64,000 nucleotides of DNA from Paracoccus denitrificans. Its GTDB lineage: Bacteria; Pseudomonadota; Alphaproteobacteria; Rhodobacterales; Rhodobacteraceae. The translations under genes were made by a program, and so were the position numbers. Position 1 is the first letter of the stretch; each line of letters starts with the position of its first letter. The notes under the pieces are model-generated. The model searched no databases. It was given only the letters and a program-made list of their open reading frames with translations, and was not told where the DNA came from. Positions 8,182 through 15,962 of this stretch are shown piece after piece. The DNA lies in NCBI RefSeq assembly GCF_900100045.1, contig NZ_FNEA01000023.1, positions 1 through 64,000 of the forward strand. The letters run 5' to 3'.

Positions 8182-9441
8182 ATGTCCAACCTGACAATCG
8201 ACGCCGAAAGGCTGTGGGACAGCCTGATGGAAACGGCGCGGATCGGGGCCACGCCCGACGGCGGCATCGCCCGGCTGACGCTGTCCGAGGACGACCGCCG
8301 CGTGCGCGACTGGCTGCGCGCCCGATGCGACGCGCTGGGGCTGAGCATGACCGTGGACGAGGCCGGCAACATGTTCGCCACCCGTCCCGGCGCCCGTCCC
8401 GACCTGCCCGCCATCGCCATGGGCAGCCATCTGGACACCCAGCCCACCGGGGGCAAGTTCGACGGCGTGCTGGGGGTGCTGGCGGGGCTCGAGGTGCTGC
8501 GCACGCTCGACGCCGCCGGCTACCGGACCGAGGCGCCCTTGATGCTGGTCAACTGGACCAACGAGGAGGGCTCGCGCTTTTCGCCGGCCATGCTCGGCTC
8601 GGGCATCTGGGCCGGGGTCTATAGCCGCGAATACGGCGACGGGCGGGCAGATGCCCGCGGCGACACGTTCGGCGCCAGCCTCGACCGCATCGGCTATCGC
8701 GGCGAGGCCAGGGCGGGCGCGGTCCGCTTTGGCGCGATGTTCGAGCTGCATATCGAGCAGGGCCCGATCCTGGAAGCCGAGGGGGTCGAGATCGGCGTGG
8801 TGCAGGGCATTCAGGGCATGCGCTGGTTCGACCTGACCATGACCGGCACCGCGGCGCATACCGGCTCGACCCCGATGGGGATGCGTCGCAACGCGCTGCT
8901 GGGCATGGCGCGGGTGATCGAGGGTATCGACCGCATCGCCAAGGCGCATCCCGACGCGGTGGGCACCATCGGCTTTCTGGAGATCGGCCCGAACTCGCAT
9001 AACGTGATCCCCGGCGAGGTGCGCGCCACCATCGACCTGCGCCACCCTTCAGACGCGGTGCTGGACCGGATGCAGGCCGAGGTCGAGGAACTGGTGCGCG
9101 ATGCCGCCGAAGCGGTCGGGCTCACGCACCGGCTGGAGCAGATCTCGCGCACCGCGCCGGTGGTTTTCGATGCCGAATGCATCGCCTCGGTGCGGACGGG
9201 AGCGCGGGCGGCGGGCTATTCGACGCGCGACATCATCTCGGGCGCCGGCCATGACGCGGCCCATGCGGCGGCCGTGGCGCCGACGACGATGATCTTCGTG
9301 CCCTGCAAGGACGGGCTGAGCCACAACCCCGCCGAATCGACCGAGCCCGCGGAATGCGCCGCCGGCGCGCAGGTGCTGCTGGAGGCGGTGCTGGACTACG
9401 ACCGCCGCATGGCCGAGGCCCGCAAGGGGGCGGCCGCATGA
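8182..9441 (+). CDS. M20-family Zn amidohydrolase (N-carbamoyl-amino acid hydrolase / allantoate amidohydrolase type)
   Basis: A 419-residue M20 metallohydrolase that cleaves C-N bonds of N-carbamoyl or ureido compounds in the cytoplasm. Metal-ligand motifs are visible: GSHLDTQPTGGKFDG (H83, D94), NEEGSRFSP (E129), ELHIEQGP (H190) and a C-terminal GLSHNPAE histidine. The dimerisation insert is present (AAHTGSTPMGMRRNA). Length fits the family. I chose ATG 8182 because AAGGA lies about 8 bases upstream; an ATG at 8167 overlapping the previous stop is possible but poorly spaced. As part of the transporter operon it probably acts on the imported substrate, whose identity is unknown. Confidence 0.87.
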   Translation: MSNLTIDAERLWDSLMETARIGATPDGGIARLTLSEDDRRVRDWLRARCDALGLSMTVDEAGNMFATRPGARPDLPAIAMGSHLDTQPTGGKFDGVLGVLAGLEVLRTLDAAGYRTEAPLMLVNWTNEEGSRFSPAMLGSGIWAGVYSREYGDGRADARGDTFGASLDRIGYRGEARAGAVRFGAMFELHIEQGPILEAEGVEIGVVQGIQGMRWFDLTMTGTAAHTGSTPMGMRRNALLGMARVIEGIDRIAKAHPDAVGTIGFLEIGPNSHNVIPGEVRATIDLRHPSDAVLDRMQAEVEELVRDAAEAVGLTHRLEQISRTAPVVFDAECIASVRTGARAAGYSTRDIISGAGHDAAHAAAVAPTTMIFVPCKDGLSHNPAESTEPAECAAGAQVLLEAVLDYDRRMAEARKGAAA

Positions 9442-10922
9442 CCCGCCTTGTCCTGGCCCGGCTGAACCACGAGACCAACACCTTCTCGCCGGTCAAGACC
9501 CCGCTGGCCGCCTTTGCCCCGAGATGGGGCGAGGATGCGCTGGCCGCGGCCGAGAGCTATCCCGCCGCCATCGGCGCCTTCCACGCCTTCGCCCGTCGCA
9601 TCGGCGCCGAGGTCGAGGTGCCAGTGCTGGCCCATGCCATGCCCTCGGGGCCCGTTGAGGACGATGCCTTCGAGGCCATGGCACAGGCCATCCTGGCGGC
9701 GGTCGAAAGGGGCTGCGACGGCATCCTGCTGGACCTGCATGGCGCCATGGTCACCCGCAGCCATGGCGATGGCGAGGGCGAGTTGTTGCGCCGCATCCGC
9801 GCCGCCGCGCCGGGCGTGCCCATCGGCGTGGCGCTGGACCTGCATGGCAACATCACCGGAGGCATGCTGGAGCATTGCGACGTGATTGTCGGCTTCAAGA
9901 CCTATCCGCATGTGGACATGGTCGAAACCGGAGAACATGTCCTGCGCCTGTTCGAACCGCTGCTTTCCGGCGCCCCGCGTCCGGCCATGGCGCTGTGCCA
10001 TCCGCCGATGCTGGCGGCGACGCTGTGCATGAACACCACCACCGATTGCGCCATGACCGACCTGATCGCGCTGGCGCGGCAGGCCGAGGCGCGGCCGGGC
10101 GTGCAGGCGGCGACGGTCTTCGGCGGCTTTCCCATCGCCGACCTGGCCGAGACCGGCCTGTCCATCGTCACTGTCGCCGACACGCCGGAGCTTGCGCGCG
10201 AGGTGGCCCGGGAACTGGGCCGCGAGGCATGGCAGCGACGCGCCGAATACGTCTATGCCGAGGAGCCCTTGGTCCGATCCATCGCCCGCGCCGCCGCGCT
10301 GGCCGACGGTTCGGCGCCGGTGCTGCTTCTGGACCACGGCGACAACTGCATGTCGGGTGGCAGCTGCGACGTGATGGACGTACTGGAGGAGCTGATGGCC
10401 GCCGGGCAACAGGGCATCCTTGTCGGTCCCGTTGCCGATCCCGAAACCGTGGCCCGGCTTTTCGCGGCGGGCGAGGGGGCCGAGGCCGAGATCGCGCTTG
10501 GCAACAAGACCCCGGCCGAGGGCCTGCCCGCGCCCCGCCCGCCGCTGCGGCTGAAGGGTCGCGTGACGGCGCTGTCCGACGGGCACTATCGTGTCGCCGG
10601 GCCGATCTACAACGGGCAGGAGCTTTGCATGGGCCGTGCCGCCGCATTCGACACCGGCGCCGCGCGCATCGTGATCTGCGAGGAACCGCATGAGCCGCTG
10701 GACCTGGGCGTGTTCGCCAGCCTCGGCCTCGATGCCGCCAGCGCGCGCTTCCTGCACCTGAAATCGCGCATGTATTGCCGCCCGGTCTTCGAGCCGCTTG
10801 CGAAAGCCGTGGTGGAATGCGCAAGCTCGGGCGTAACCGCCTCGGATTACGATCTCTTTGCTTTCAAAAAATTGGCCCGGCCCATATATCCGCTGGACCC
10901 CGGGACAATCTGGCAAGACTGA
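9438..10922 (+). CDS. M81-family metallopeptidase (MlrC / microcystinase C family)
   Basis: A 494-residue protein of the MlrC family (DUF1485 plus MlrC C-terminal domain). Marks include the N-terminal RLNHETNTFSP, LLDLHGAMVT and ALDLHGNIT near 100-140, and LLDHGDNCMSGGSCD near 297-311, the candidate zinc site. MlrC of microcystin degraders cleaves a linear peptide. Most bacterial members, including this one, occur in transporter operons with unknown substrate, so a microcystin role should not be assumed. Its ATG overlaps the M20 hydrolase stop, so the two hydrolases are translationally coupled and may act in sequence on one imported compound. Confidence 0.85.
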   Translation: MTRLVLARLNHETNTFSPVKTPLAAFAPRWGEDALAAAESYPAAIGAFHAFARRIGAEVEVPVLAHAMPSGPVEDDAFEAMAQAILAAVERGCDGILLDLHGAMVTRSHGDGEGELLRRIRAAAPGVPIGVALDLHGNITGGMLEHCDVIVGFKTYPHVDMVETGEHVLRLFEPLLSGAPRPAMALCHPPMLAATLCMNTTTDCAMTDLIALARQAEARPGVQAATVFGGFPIADLAETGLSIVTVADTPELAREVARELGREAWQRRAEYVYAEEPLVRSIARAAALADGSAPVLLLDHGDNCMSGGSCDVMDVLEELMAAGQQGILVGPVADPETVARLFAAGEGAEAEIALGNKTPAEGLPAPRPPLRLKGRVTALSDGHYRVAGPIYNGQELCMGRAAAFDTGAARIVICEEPHEPLDLGVFASLGLDAASARFLHLKSRMYCRPVFEPLAKAVVECASSGVTASDYDLFAFKKLARPIYPLDPGTIWQD

Positions 10923-10930
10923 AGGACCGC

Positions 10931-11701
10931 ATGGATCAGGACGCACCGGCAGGCAGGGAACGCAGGCTGACCCGCATCAAGCTGTCGGATCAGGTGGCCG
11001 AGGACATCCGCCGCCGCATCGCCCGCGACGGGTTGCGCCCCGGCGACCGGCTGCCGCATGAGCGTGCGCTGATGGAGCATTACGGCTGCTCGAAAGGCAC
11101 CATCCGCGAGGCGCTGAAAGCGCTGGAGGTCGAGGGGCTGGTGCGCATGCTCTCGGGTCCGAACGGCGGCCCCGAGATCCAGCCAGCCTCGATCGACATC
11201 GTCACCCAGCAGCTGCGACAATACCTGCATTTCCAGAAGATCGACTTCGCCCAGGTCTATGAGCTGCGCCAGTCGCTGGAGGTCAGCCTGGCGCGCAACG
11301 TCATCGGCAAGCTGGCGCCCGCGCATTTCCGCCGGCTGGAAGAGAACGTCCGCATCTGCGAAGAGGCGAACGCGGCGCAGGATCGCGCCCTGGTGCGCCG
11401 GGCCGAGACCGAGTTCCACGACATCCTCTGCGAAGCCTCGGACAACGTGATCCTGGTCTTCATGTGCCGCTTCCTGAACAGCATGCTGCGGGATCTGGTC
11501 AGCTATCGCAGCGAAAGCATGCGCGAGCACGAGATCTTCGGCGAGGCGAATATCGAAAGCCACAGGCAGCTTCTGGCCGCGTTTCGCGCCGAGGACGGCG
11601 ATGCCGCCGCCCGCATCATGCACGAACACATGTGCTGCGCGGAAAGCTACATGCGCCGGCTGGACGCCTCGTTCCGCTCGGACCTTCTGAGCCGGTTCTG
11701 A
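10931..11701 (+). CDS. GntR-family transcriptional regulator, FadR/FCD type
   Basis: A 256-residue regulator. Residues about 18-85 form a GntR winged helix (RIKLSDQVAEDIRRRIARDGLRPGDRLPHERALMEHYGCSKGTIREALKAL). Residues about 105-250 form an all-helical FCD ligand-binding domain with metal-binding candidates such as EFHDIL and ESHRQLL. It starts 8 bp after the MlrC-family gene, closing the transporter/hydrolase cluster, and is the obvious candidate repressor of it. Its operator may be the AT-rich palindrome upstream of the first gene. Ligand unknown. Confidence 0.88.
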   Translation: MDQDAPAGRERRLTRIKLSDQVAEDIRRRIARDGLRPGDRLPHERALMEHYGCSKGTIREALKALEVEGLVRMLSGPNGGPEIQPASIDIVTQQLRQYLHFQKIDFAQVYELRQSLEVSLARNVIGKLAPAHFRRLEENVRICEEANAAQDRALVRRAETEFHDILCEASDNVILVFMCRFLNSMLRDLVSYRSESMREHEIFGEANIESHRQLLAAFRAEDGDAAARIMHEHMCCAESYMRRLDASFRSDLLSRF

Positions 11702-11782
11702 ACGCCAGAACGCGGCGGTGAGGCCGCGCATCCGTGGCGGACCCCGCCTGCGCAAGACCAGCACGGCGGCGCAACTGTTTTC

Positions 11783-11811
11783 TTGACATCACCGGGGTGC
11801 GGTCCCTTATC
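11783..11811 (+). promoter_or_regulatory. Candidate sigma-70 promoter of acxR
   Basis: A consensus -35 TTGACA (11783-11788) is followed after 17 bp by a weak -10 CTTATC (11806-11811), 26 bp before the regulator's ATG. The perfect -35 is notable in this GC-rich DNA. The weak -10 suggests low or activated expression. Read by eye only. Confidence 0.4.
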
Positions 11812-11837
11812 TTCCCCTACCTCACCAGAGGGCGCAG

Positions 11838-13646
11838 ATGATGGCGGAAAGCATCCAGAAGGAGGACTGGGAACGCTTTCGTGCCTTGGGGAGCGTGCCC
11901 CCAAGCGTTCGAGAAGTCGTGCTCAGATCCTGGGTTCGGTCAAAGGAGGGCGCGAGGCTGCATGCGTTGCGGCAGGCGCCGTCATTGGGTCAGGACGAAC
12001 TGAACAATCTTCGGTCCAGAAACACGCGCCTGCGCGAAGCCGCGAAACTCGCCGTCCGGCGCACCGGCTACATGCTCGATGACGCGGGCGCCATGCTGCT
12101 GCTCTGCGACCAGAAGGGCGTCGTGCTCGAGGCGGCGGGGGATGCGCGCGTGCTGTCGCGCGGCGCCGAGAACCACCTCCAGCCCGGCGGGCGGTGGGAC
12201 GAGGCCGCCATCGGCACCAATGCGATCGGCACGGCGCTGCATCTGGGCAAGCCGGTCAGCATCACCGGGGTCGAGCATTTCTGCGAAGCGATCCACCACT
12301 GGTCCTGCGCCGCGGCACCGATCCACGACCCCGTGACGGGCAAGATGCTTGGCGTGGTGGATATTTCGGCCCCCGCCCAGGAACGGATGCGCCGGGGCGC
12401 GGCGCTTTCGGTCAGCCTGGCGCTGCAGATCGAAGAGGCGCTGCGCGCGCTGGAGTTGCAAGAGCGCGAGGCATTGATCGGCCATCTGCTTTCCTCCGGC
12501 ATGGGCGCGGGTCGCGGGGGCGACATGGCCGTCTTCGACCGCTATGGCCGGCAGGTCTGGGCATCGGGCGCCTCCGAACGGCTCAGCACCAAGCTCGGGC
12601 CGGCGACCGCCGGTCTGGCCGAGGCCCCTGCGTTCGAGGGCGATCCGCACCTGCTGGCCGAGCGGTTCAGCGCCGCCTTGCCCGAAGCGGGCGTCGATCT
12701 GATCCTCAGCCGTGGCGAGGCGCTGGGGCTGGTCGTCAGCTTCCCGATCAGGCGCCGCGGCGAACGCAAGGACCGCATCGACCTGCCGGCCATTGCCGGC
12801 ATAGGGTCGATGATGGCGCCGATCTGCGACGAGGCCGCGAAGCTTGTCGAAAGCGGCGTCCCCCTGGTGATCAAGGGGCAGGCGGGCAGCGGCAAGGAAA
12901 CCCTGGCACGGGCGCTGCACGAGGCCGGCCCGCAGGCCCGGATGCCGTTGGAACTGGTGGATTGCAGCCTGCTGGAGCCCGCGATGCTGCGCGGCGCGCC
13001 GGGCGGCGAATGGCTGGCGCGGCTGTCCGACGGCGGCGGCACGCTGATTCTGGACGAGCCGGTGGAAACGCCCCTGCCGGTCCAGGTCGCGCTGGCGCAG
13101 TCGCTGGCACAGCTTCAGCGGGCCGCGCCGGTGCAGGTGATCAGCCTGTCTTCGGTGCCGCTTTCGGAACGCCTGGCGGCCGAGCGCCTGCGGGCCGATC
13201 TGCATTTCCGGCTCTCGGGCGCCGTGCTGCGGCTGCCTTCGCTCGCGGAGCGGCGCGCGGACCTGCCGGACCTGGTCAGGCATTTCTCGGAAACCTGTTC
13301 GGACCGACGGAAGGGCGTCGTCCGCTTCACGCCGGCCGCCATGCTGCGACTGCAAGCCTATGACTGGCCGGGAAACCTGCGCGAATTGCGCAATCTTGTC
13401 GAGGCGCTTTCAGCCACGTCCTTCAGCCGGCTCGTCGATGCGGCGGACCTGCCCCCGGCCATCGCGCGGGGCAGGCGACCGGGCCGCGAGGAGACGTTGC
13501 GCGACCGCGAGAGGGTCGAGATCCTCGATGCGGTGGCCGCATGCGGCGGCAACATGACCGAAACGGCGCGGCGCCTGGGGATCTCGCGCTCGACGCTTTA
13601 CCTCAAGCTGGAACAATACGGGGTGCCGCGCGCCCGCAAGCACTGA
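11838..13646 (+). CDS. acxR: AcoR/AcxR-type activator of acetone carboxylase, GAFTGA-less
   Basis: A 602-residue regulator of the AcoR group: an N-terminal RSW motif near 30, a GAF domain (about 60-190), an AAA+ domain (about 325-525; Walker A GQAGSGKETLAR, Walker B GGTLILDEP) and a Fis-type helix-turn-helix at the C-terminus (GGNMTETARRLGISRSTLYLKL). It is immediately upstream of acxABC, the same order as acxRABC in Xanthobacter. Unlike sigma-54 activators, it lacks the GAFTGA loop: the segment between SLLEPAMLRG and GGGTLILDEP is contracted. No -24/-12 promoter was found upstream of acxA either. It may therefore activate sigma-70 transcription. ATG 11841 is an alternative start. Confidence 0.82.
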   Translation: MMAESIQKEDWERFRALGSVPPSVREVVLRSWVRSKEGARLHALRQAPSLGQDELNNLRSRNTRLREAAKLAVRRTGYMLDDAGAMLLLCDQKGVVLEAAGDARVLSRGAENHLQPGGRWDEAAIGTNAIGTALHLGKPVSITGVEHFCEAIHHWSCAAAPIHDPVTGKMLGVVDISAPAQERMRRGAALSVSLALQIEEALRALELQEREALIGHLLSSGMGAGRGGDMAVFDRYGRQVWASGASERLSTKLGPATAGLAEAPAFEGDPHLLAERFSAALPEAGVDLILSRGEALGLVVSFPIRRRGERKDRIDLPAIAGIGSMMAPICDEAAKLVESGVPLVIKGQAGSGKETLARALHEAGPQARMPLELVDCSLLEPAMLRGAPGGEWLARLSDGGGTLILDEPVETPLPVQVALAQSLAQLQRAAPVQVISLSSVPLSERLAAERLRADLHFRLSGAVLRLPSLAERRADLPDLVRHFSETCSDRRKGVVRFTPAAMLRLQAYDWPGNLRELRNLVEALSATSFSRLVDAADLPPAIARGRRPGREETLRDRERVEILDAVAACGGNMTETARRLGISRSTLYLKLEQYGVPRARKH

Positions 13647-13682
13647 CGGCGCTTTCCGCACCGCGTCATTGCGTCCGCAGCA

Positions 13683-13711
13683 TGTCCGGCACGATGTCCG
13701 AAAACCGGACA
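13683..13711 (+). promoter_or_regulatory. Candidate activator-binding site upstream of acxA
   Basis: TGTCCG occurs at 13683-13688 and again at 13695-13700. The second copy forms an inverted repeat with CGGACA at 13706-13711 (spacer AAAAC). The spacing between direct copies is 12 bp. The site is 74-102 bp upstream of the acxA ATG, a typical activator distance. Interpretation as the AcxR operator is inference from position and symmetry. Confidence 0.5.
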
Positions 13712-13784
13712 ACACCCGCAGCCGCAGCGGCTGCATCCTTTCCATACGCCACGGGAAGGTGGCGCAATGGGAGGAGGAAAAACC

Positions 13785-15938
13785 ATGCCATTGGACAAGG
13801 AATCGCATCGAAAGGTGCAGGTGCTGGGCATCGACGCCGGCGGCACCATGACCGACACGTTCTTCGTCGACAGCGACGGGGACTTCGTGGTCGGCAAGGC
13901 CCAGTCGACACCGCAGAACGAGGCGCTCGGCCTGATCGCCAGCTCGAAGGAGGGGCTGGAGCATTGGGGGCTGACGCTGGACGAGGCGCTGTCGGAAATC
14001 CAGACCGGAGTCTATTCCGGCACCGCGATGCTGAATCGCGTGGTGCAGCGCAAGGGGCTGCGCTGCGGGCTGATCGTCAATGCGGGGATGGAGGACTTCC
14101 ACCGCATGGGCCGCGCGATCCAGGCCTATCTGGGCTTTGCCTATGAGGACCGGATCCACCTGAACACGCATTATTATGACGAGCCGCTGGTGCCGCGTCA
14201 CCTGACCCGCGGCGTGATGGAGCGGGTGGACATGTCCGGCACCGTGGTCATCCCGCTGCGCGAGGAAACCGCCCGCCAGGCGGCGCGCGAACTGATCGCC
14301 CAGGATGTCGAGGGCATCGTGATCTCGCTTCTGCACAGCTATCGCAACCCCGCCCATGAGCGCCGGGTGCGCGACATCGTGCTGGAGGAGGTCGAGAAAT
14401 CGGGCAAGGCGATCCCGGTCTTTGCCTCGACCGACTATTACCCGGTGCGCAAGGAGACCCATCGCACCAACACCACGATCCTGGAGGCCTATGCCGCCGA
14501 GCCTTCGCGGCAGACGCTGAACAAGATCTCTTCGGCCTTCAAGGAGAACGGCTCGAAATTCGACTTCCGGGTGATGGCGACCCATGGCGGCACCATCAGC
14601 TGGAAGGCCAAGGAACTGGCGCGCACCATCGTCTCGGGGCCCATCGGCGGGGTGATCGGCGCCAAATACCTGGGCGAGGTGCTGGGCTATTCCAACATCG
14701 CCTGTTCGGATATCGGCGGTACCTCGTTCGACGTGGCGCTGATCACCCAGAACGAGCTGACGATCCGCAACGACCCGGACATGGCGCGGCTGGTGCTGTC
14801 GCTGCCGCTGGTCGCGATGGATTCGGTCGGCGCGGGGGCGGGCAGCTTCATCCGGCTGGACCCCTATACCAAGGCGATCAAGCTGGGGCCGGATTCGGCG
14901 GGCTACCGGGTCGGCGTCTGCTGGGCCGAATCGGGGATCGAGACCGTCACCATCTCGGACTGCCACGTCATCCTGGGCTATCTGAACCCCGACAACTTCC
15001 TGGGCGGCCAGGTCAAGCTGGACCGCGAGCGCGCCTGGAACGCGATGAAGGAACAGATCGCCGATCCGCTGGGCCTGTCGGTCGAGGATGCGGCGGCGGG
15101 CGTCATCGAATTGCTGGACAGCGACCTGCGCGACTATCTGCGCTCGATGATCTCGGGCAAGGGTTCGACGCCGGGCAACTTCGTCTGCTTCAGCTATGGC
15201 GGCGCGGGTCCGGTCCATACCTACGGCTATACCGAGGGGCTGGGCTTCGAGGACGTGATCGTGCCGGCCTGGGCTGCGGGCTTCTCGGCCTTCGGCTGCG
15301 CGGCGGCGGATTTCGAATACCGCTATGACAAGTCGCTGGACATCAACATCGCCCCCGATGCCCCCGATGCGCTGAAGACCACGCAGGCCGAGACGCTGCA
15401 GGCCGCCTGGGAAGAGCTGAAGGAACGCGTCCTCGAAGAGTTCGAGATCAACGGCTACAGCCCCGACAAGGTGCAACTGCAACCGGGCTTCCGCATGCAA
15501 TATCGCGGCCAGCTGAACGACCTGGAGATCGAAAGCCCGATCATGGAGGCGCGTTCGGCCGAGGACTGGGACCGGCTGGTCGAGGCGTTCAACGACACCT
15601 ATGGCCGCGTCTACGCCGCCTCGGCGCGCTCGCCCGAACTTGGCTATTCGGTCACGGGCGCGATCATGCGCGGTACGGTGCCGATCCCCAAGCCGCGGAT
15701 CCCGAAAGAGGAATTGCAGGGCGAAGCGCCGCCCGAAGAATCGAAGCTGGGCACCCGCAAGTTCTATCGCCACAAGAAATGGGTGAACGCGCAGCTTTAC
15801 CAGATGGAGAAACTGCGCCCCGGCAACCGCATCACCGGCCCCGCGATCATCGAATCCGACGCCACGACCTTTGTCGTGCCGGGCGGCTTCGAGACCTGGC
15901 TCGACGGGCACCGGCTTTTCCACCTCAAGGAAATCTGA
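13785..15938 (+). CDS. acxA: Acetone carboxylase, beta subunit
   Basis: A 717-residue protein of the hydantoinase A / N-methylhydantoinase family, the length of acetone carboxylase beta subunits. The ATP-binding ASKHA fold is shown by VLGIDAGGTMTDTFF at about residue 11 and later glycine-rich segments such as SDIGGTSFDVAL. The (alpha-beta-gamma)2 enzyme carboxylates acetone to acetoacetate, using ATP hydrolysed to AMP to activate substrate and bicarbonate. The start ATG has GAGGAGG seven bases upstream. A hydantoinase or acetophenone carboxylase role is disfavoured because all three acx subunits and a matching activator are present. The cofactor manganese is known for the family, not visible here. 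Confidence 0.9.
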   Translation: MPLDKESHRKVQVLGIDAGGTMTDTFFVDSDGDFVVGKAQSTPQNEALGLIASSKEGLEHWGLTLDEALSEIQTGVYSGTAMLNRVVQRKGLRCGLIVNAGMEDFHRMGRAIQAYLGFAYEDRIHLNTHYYDEPLVPRHLTRGVMERVDMSGTVVIPLREETARQAARELIAQDVEGIVISLLHSYRNPAHERRVRDIVLEEVEKSGKAIPVFASTDYYPVRKETHRTNTTILEAYAAEPSRQTLNKISSAFKENGSKFDFRVMATHGGTISWKAKELARTIVSGPIGGVIGAKYLGEVLGYSNIACSDIGGTSFDVALITQNELTIRNDPDMARLVLSLPLVAMDSVGAGAGSFIRLDPYTKAIKLGPDSAGYRVGVCWAESGIETVTISDCHVILGYLNPDNFLGGQVKLDRERAWNAMKEQIADPLGLSVEDAAAGVIELLDSDLRDYLRSMISGKGSTPGNFVCFSYGGAGPVHTYGYTEGLGFEDVIVPAWAAGFSAFGCAAADFEYRYDKSLDINIAPDAPDALKTTQAETLQAAWEELKERVLEEFEINGYSPDKVQLQPGFRMQYRGQLNDLEIESPIMEARSAEDWDRLVEAFNDTYGRVYAASARSPELGYSVTGAIMRGTVPIPKPRIPKEELQGEAPPEESKLGTRKFYRHKKWVNAQLYQMEKLRPGNRITGPAIIESDATTFVVPGGFETWLDGHRLFHLKEI

Positions 15939-15962
15939 CGGTCTCAGGGAGGAGATGAAGTC

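Noticed and set aside
9438..10922. Reading the M81 protein as a genuine microcystin-degrading MlrC
   Set aside because: No mlrA, mlrB or mlrD genes are nearby and the family is broad; only family membership is supported.
13647..13784. A possible sigma-54 promoter for acxA
   Set aside because: No GG-N10-GC pair with the right flanks is present upstream of the ATG, and AcxR lacks GAFTGA.
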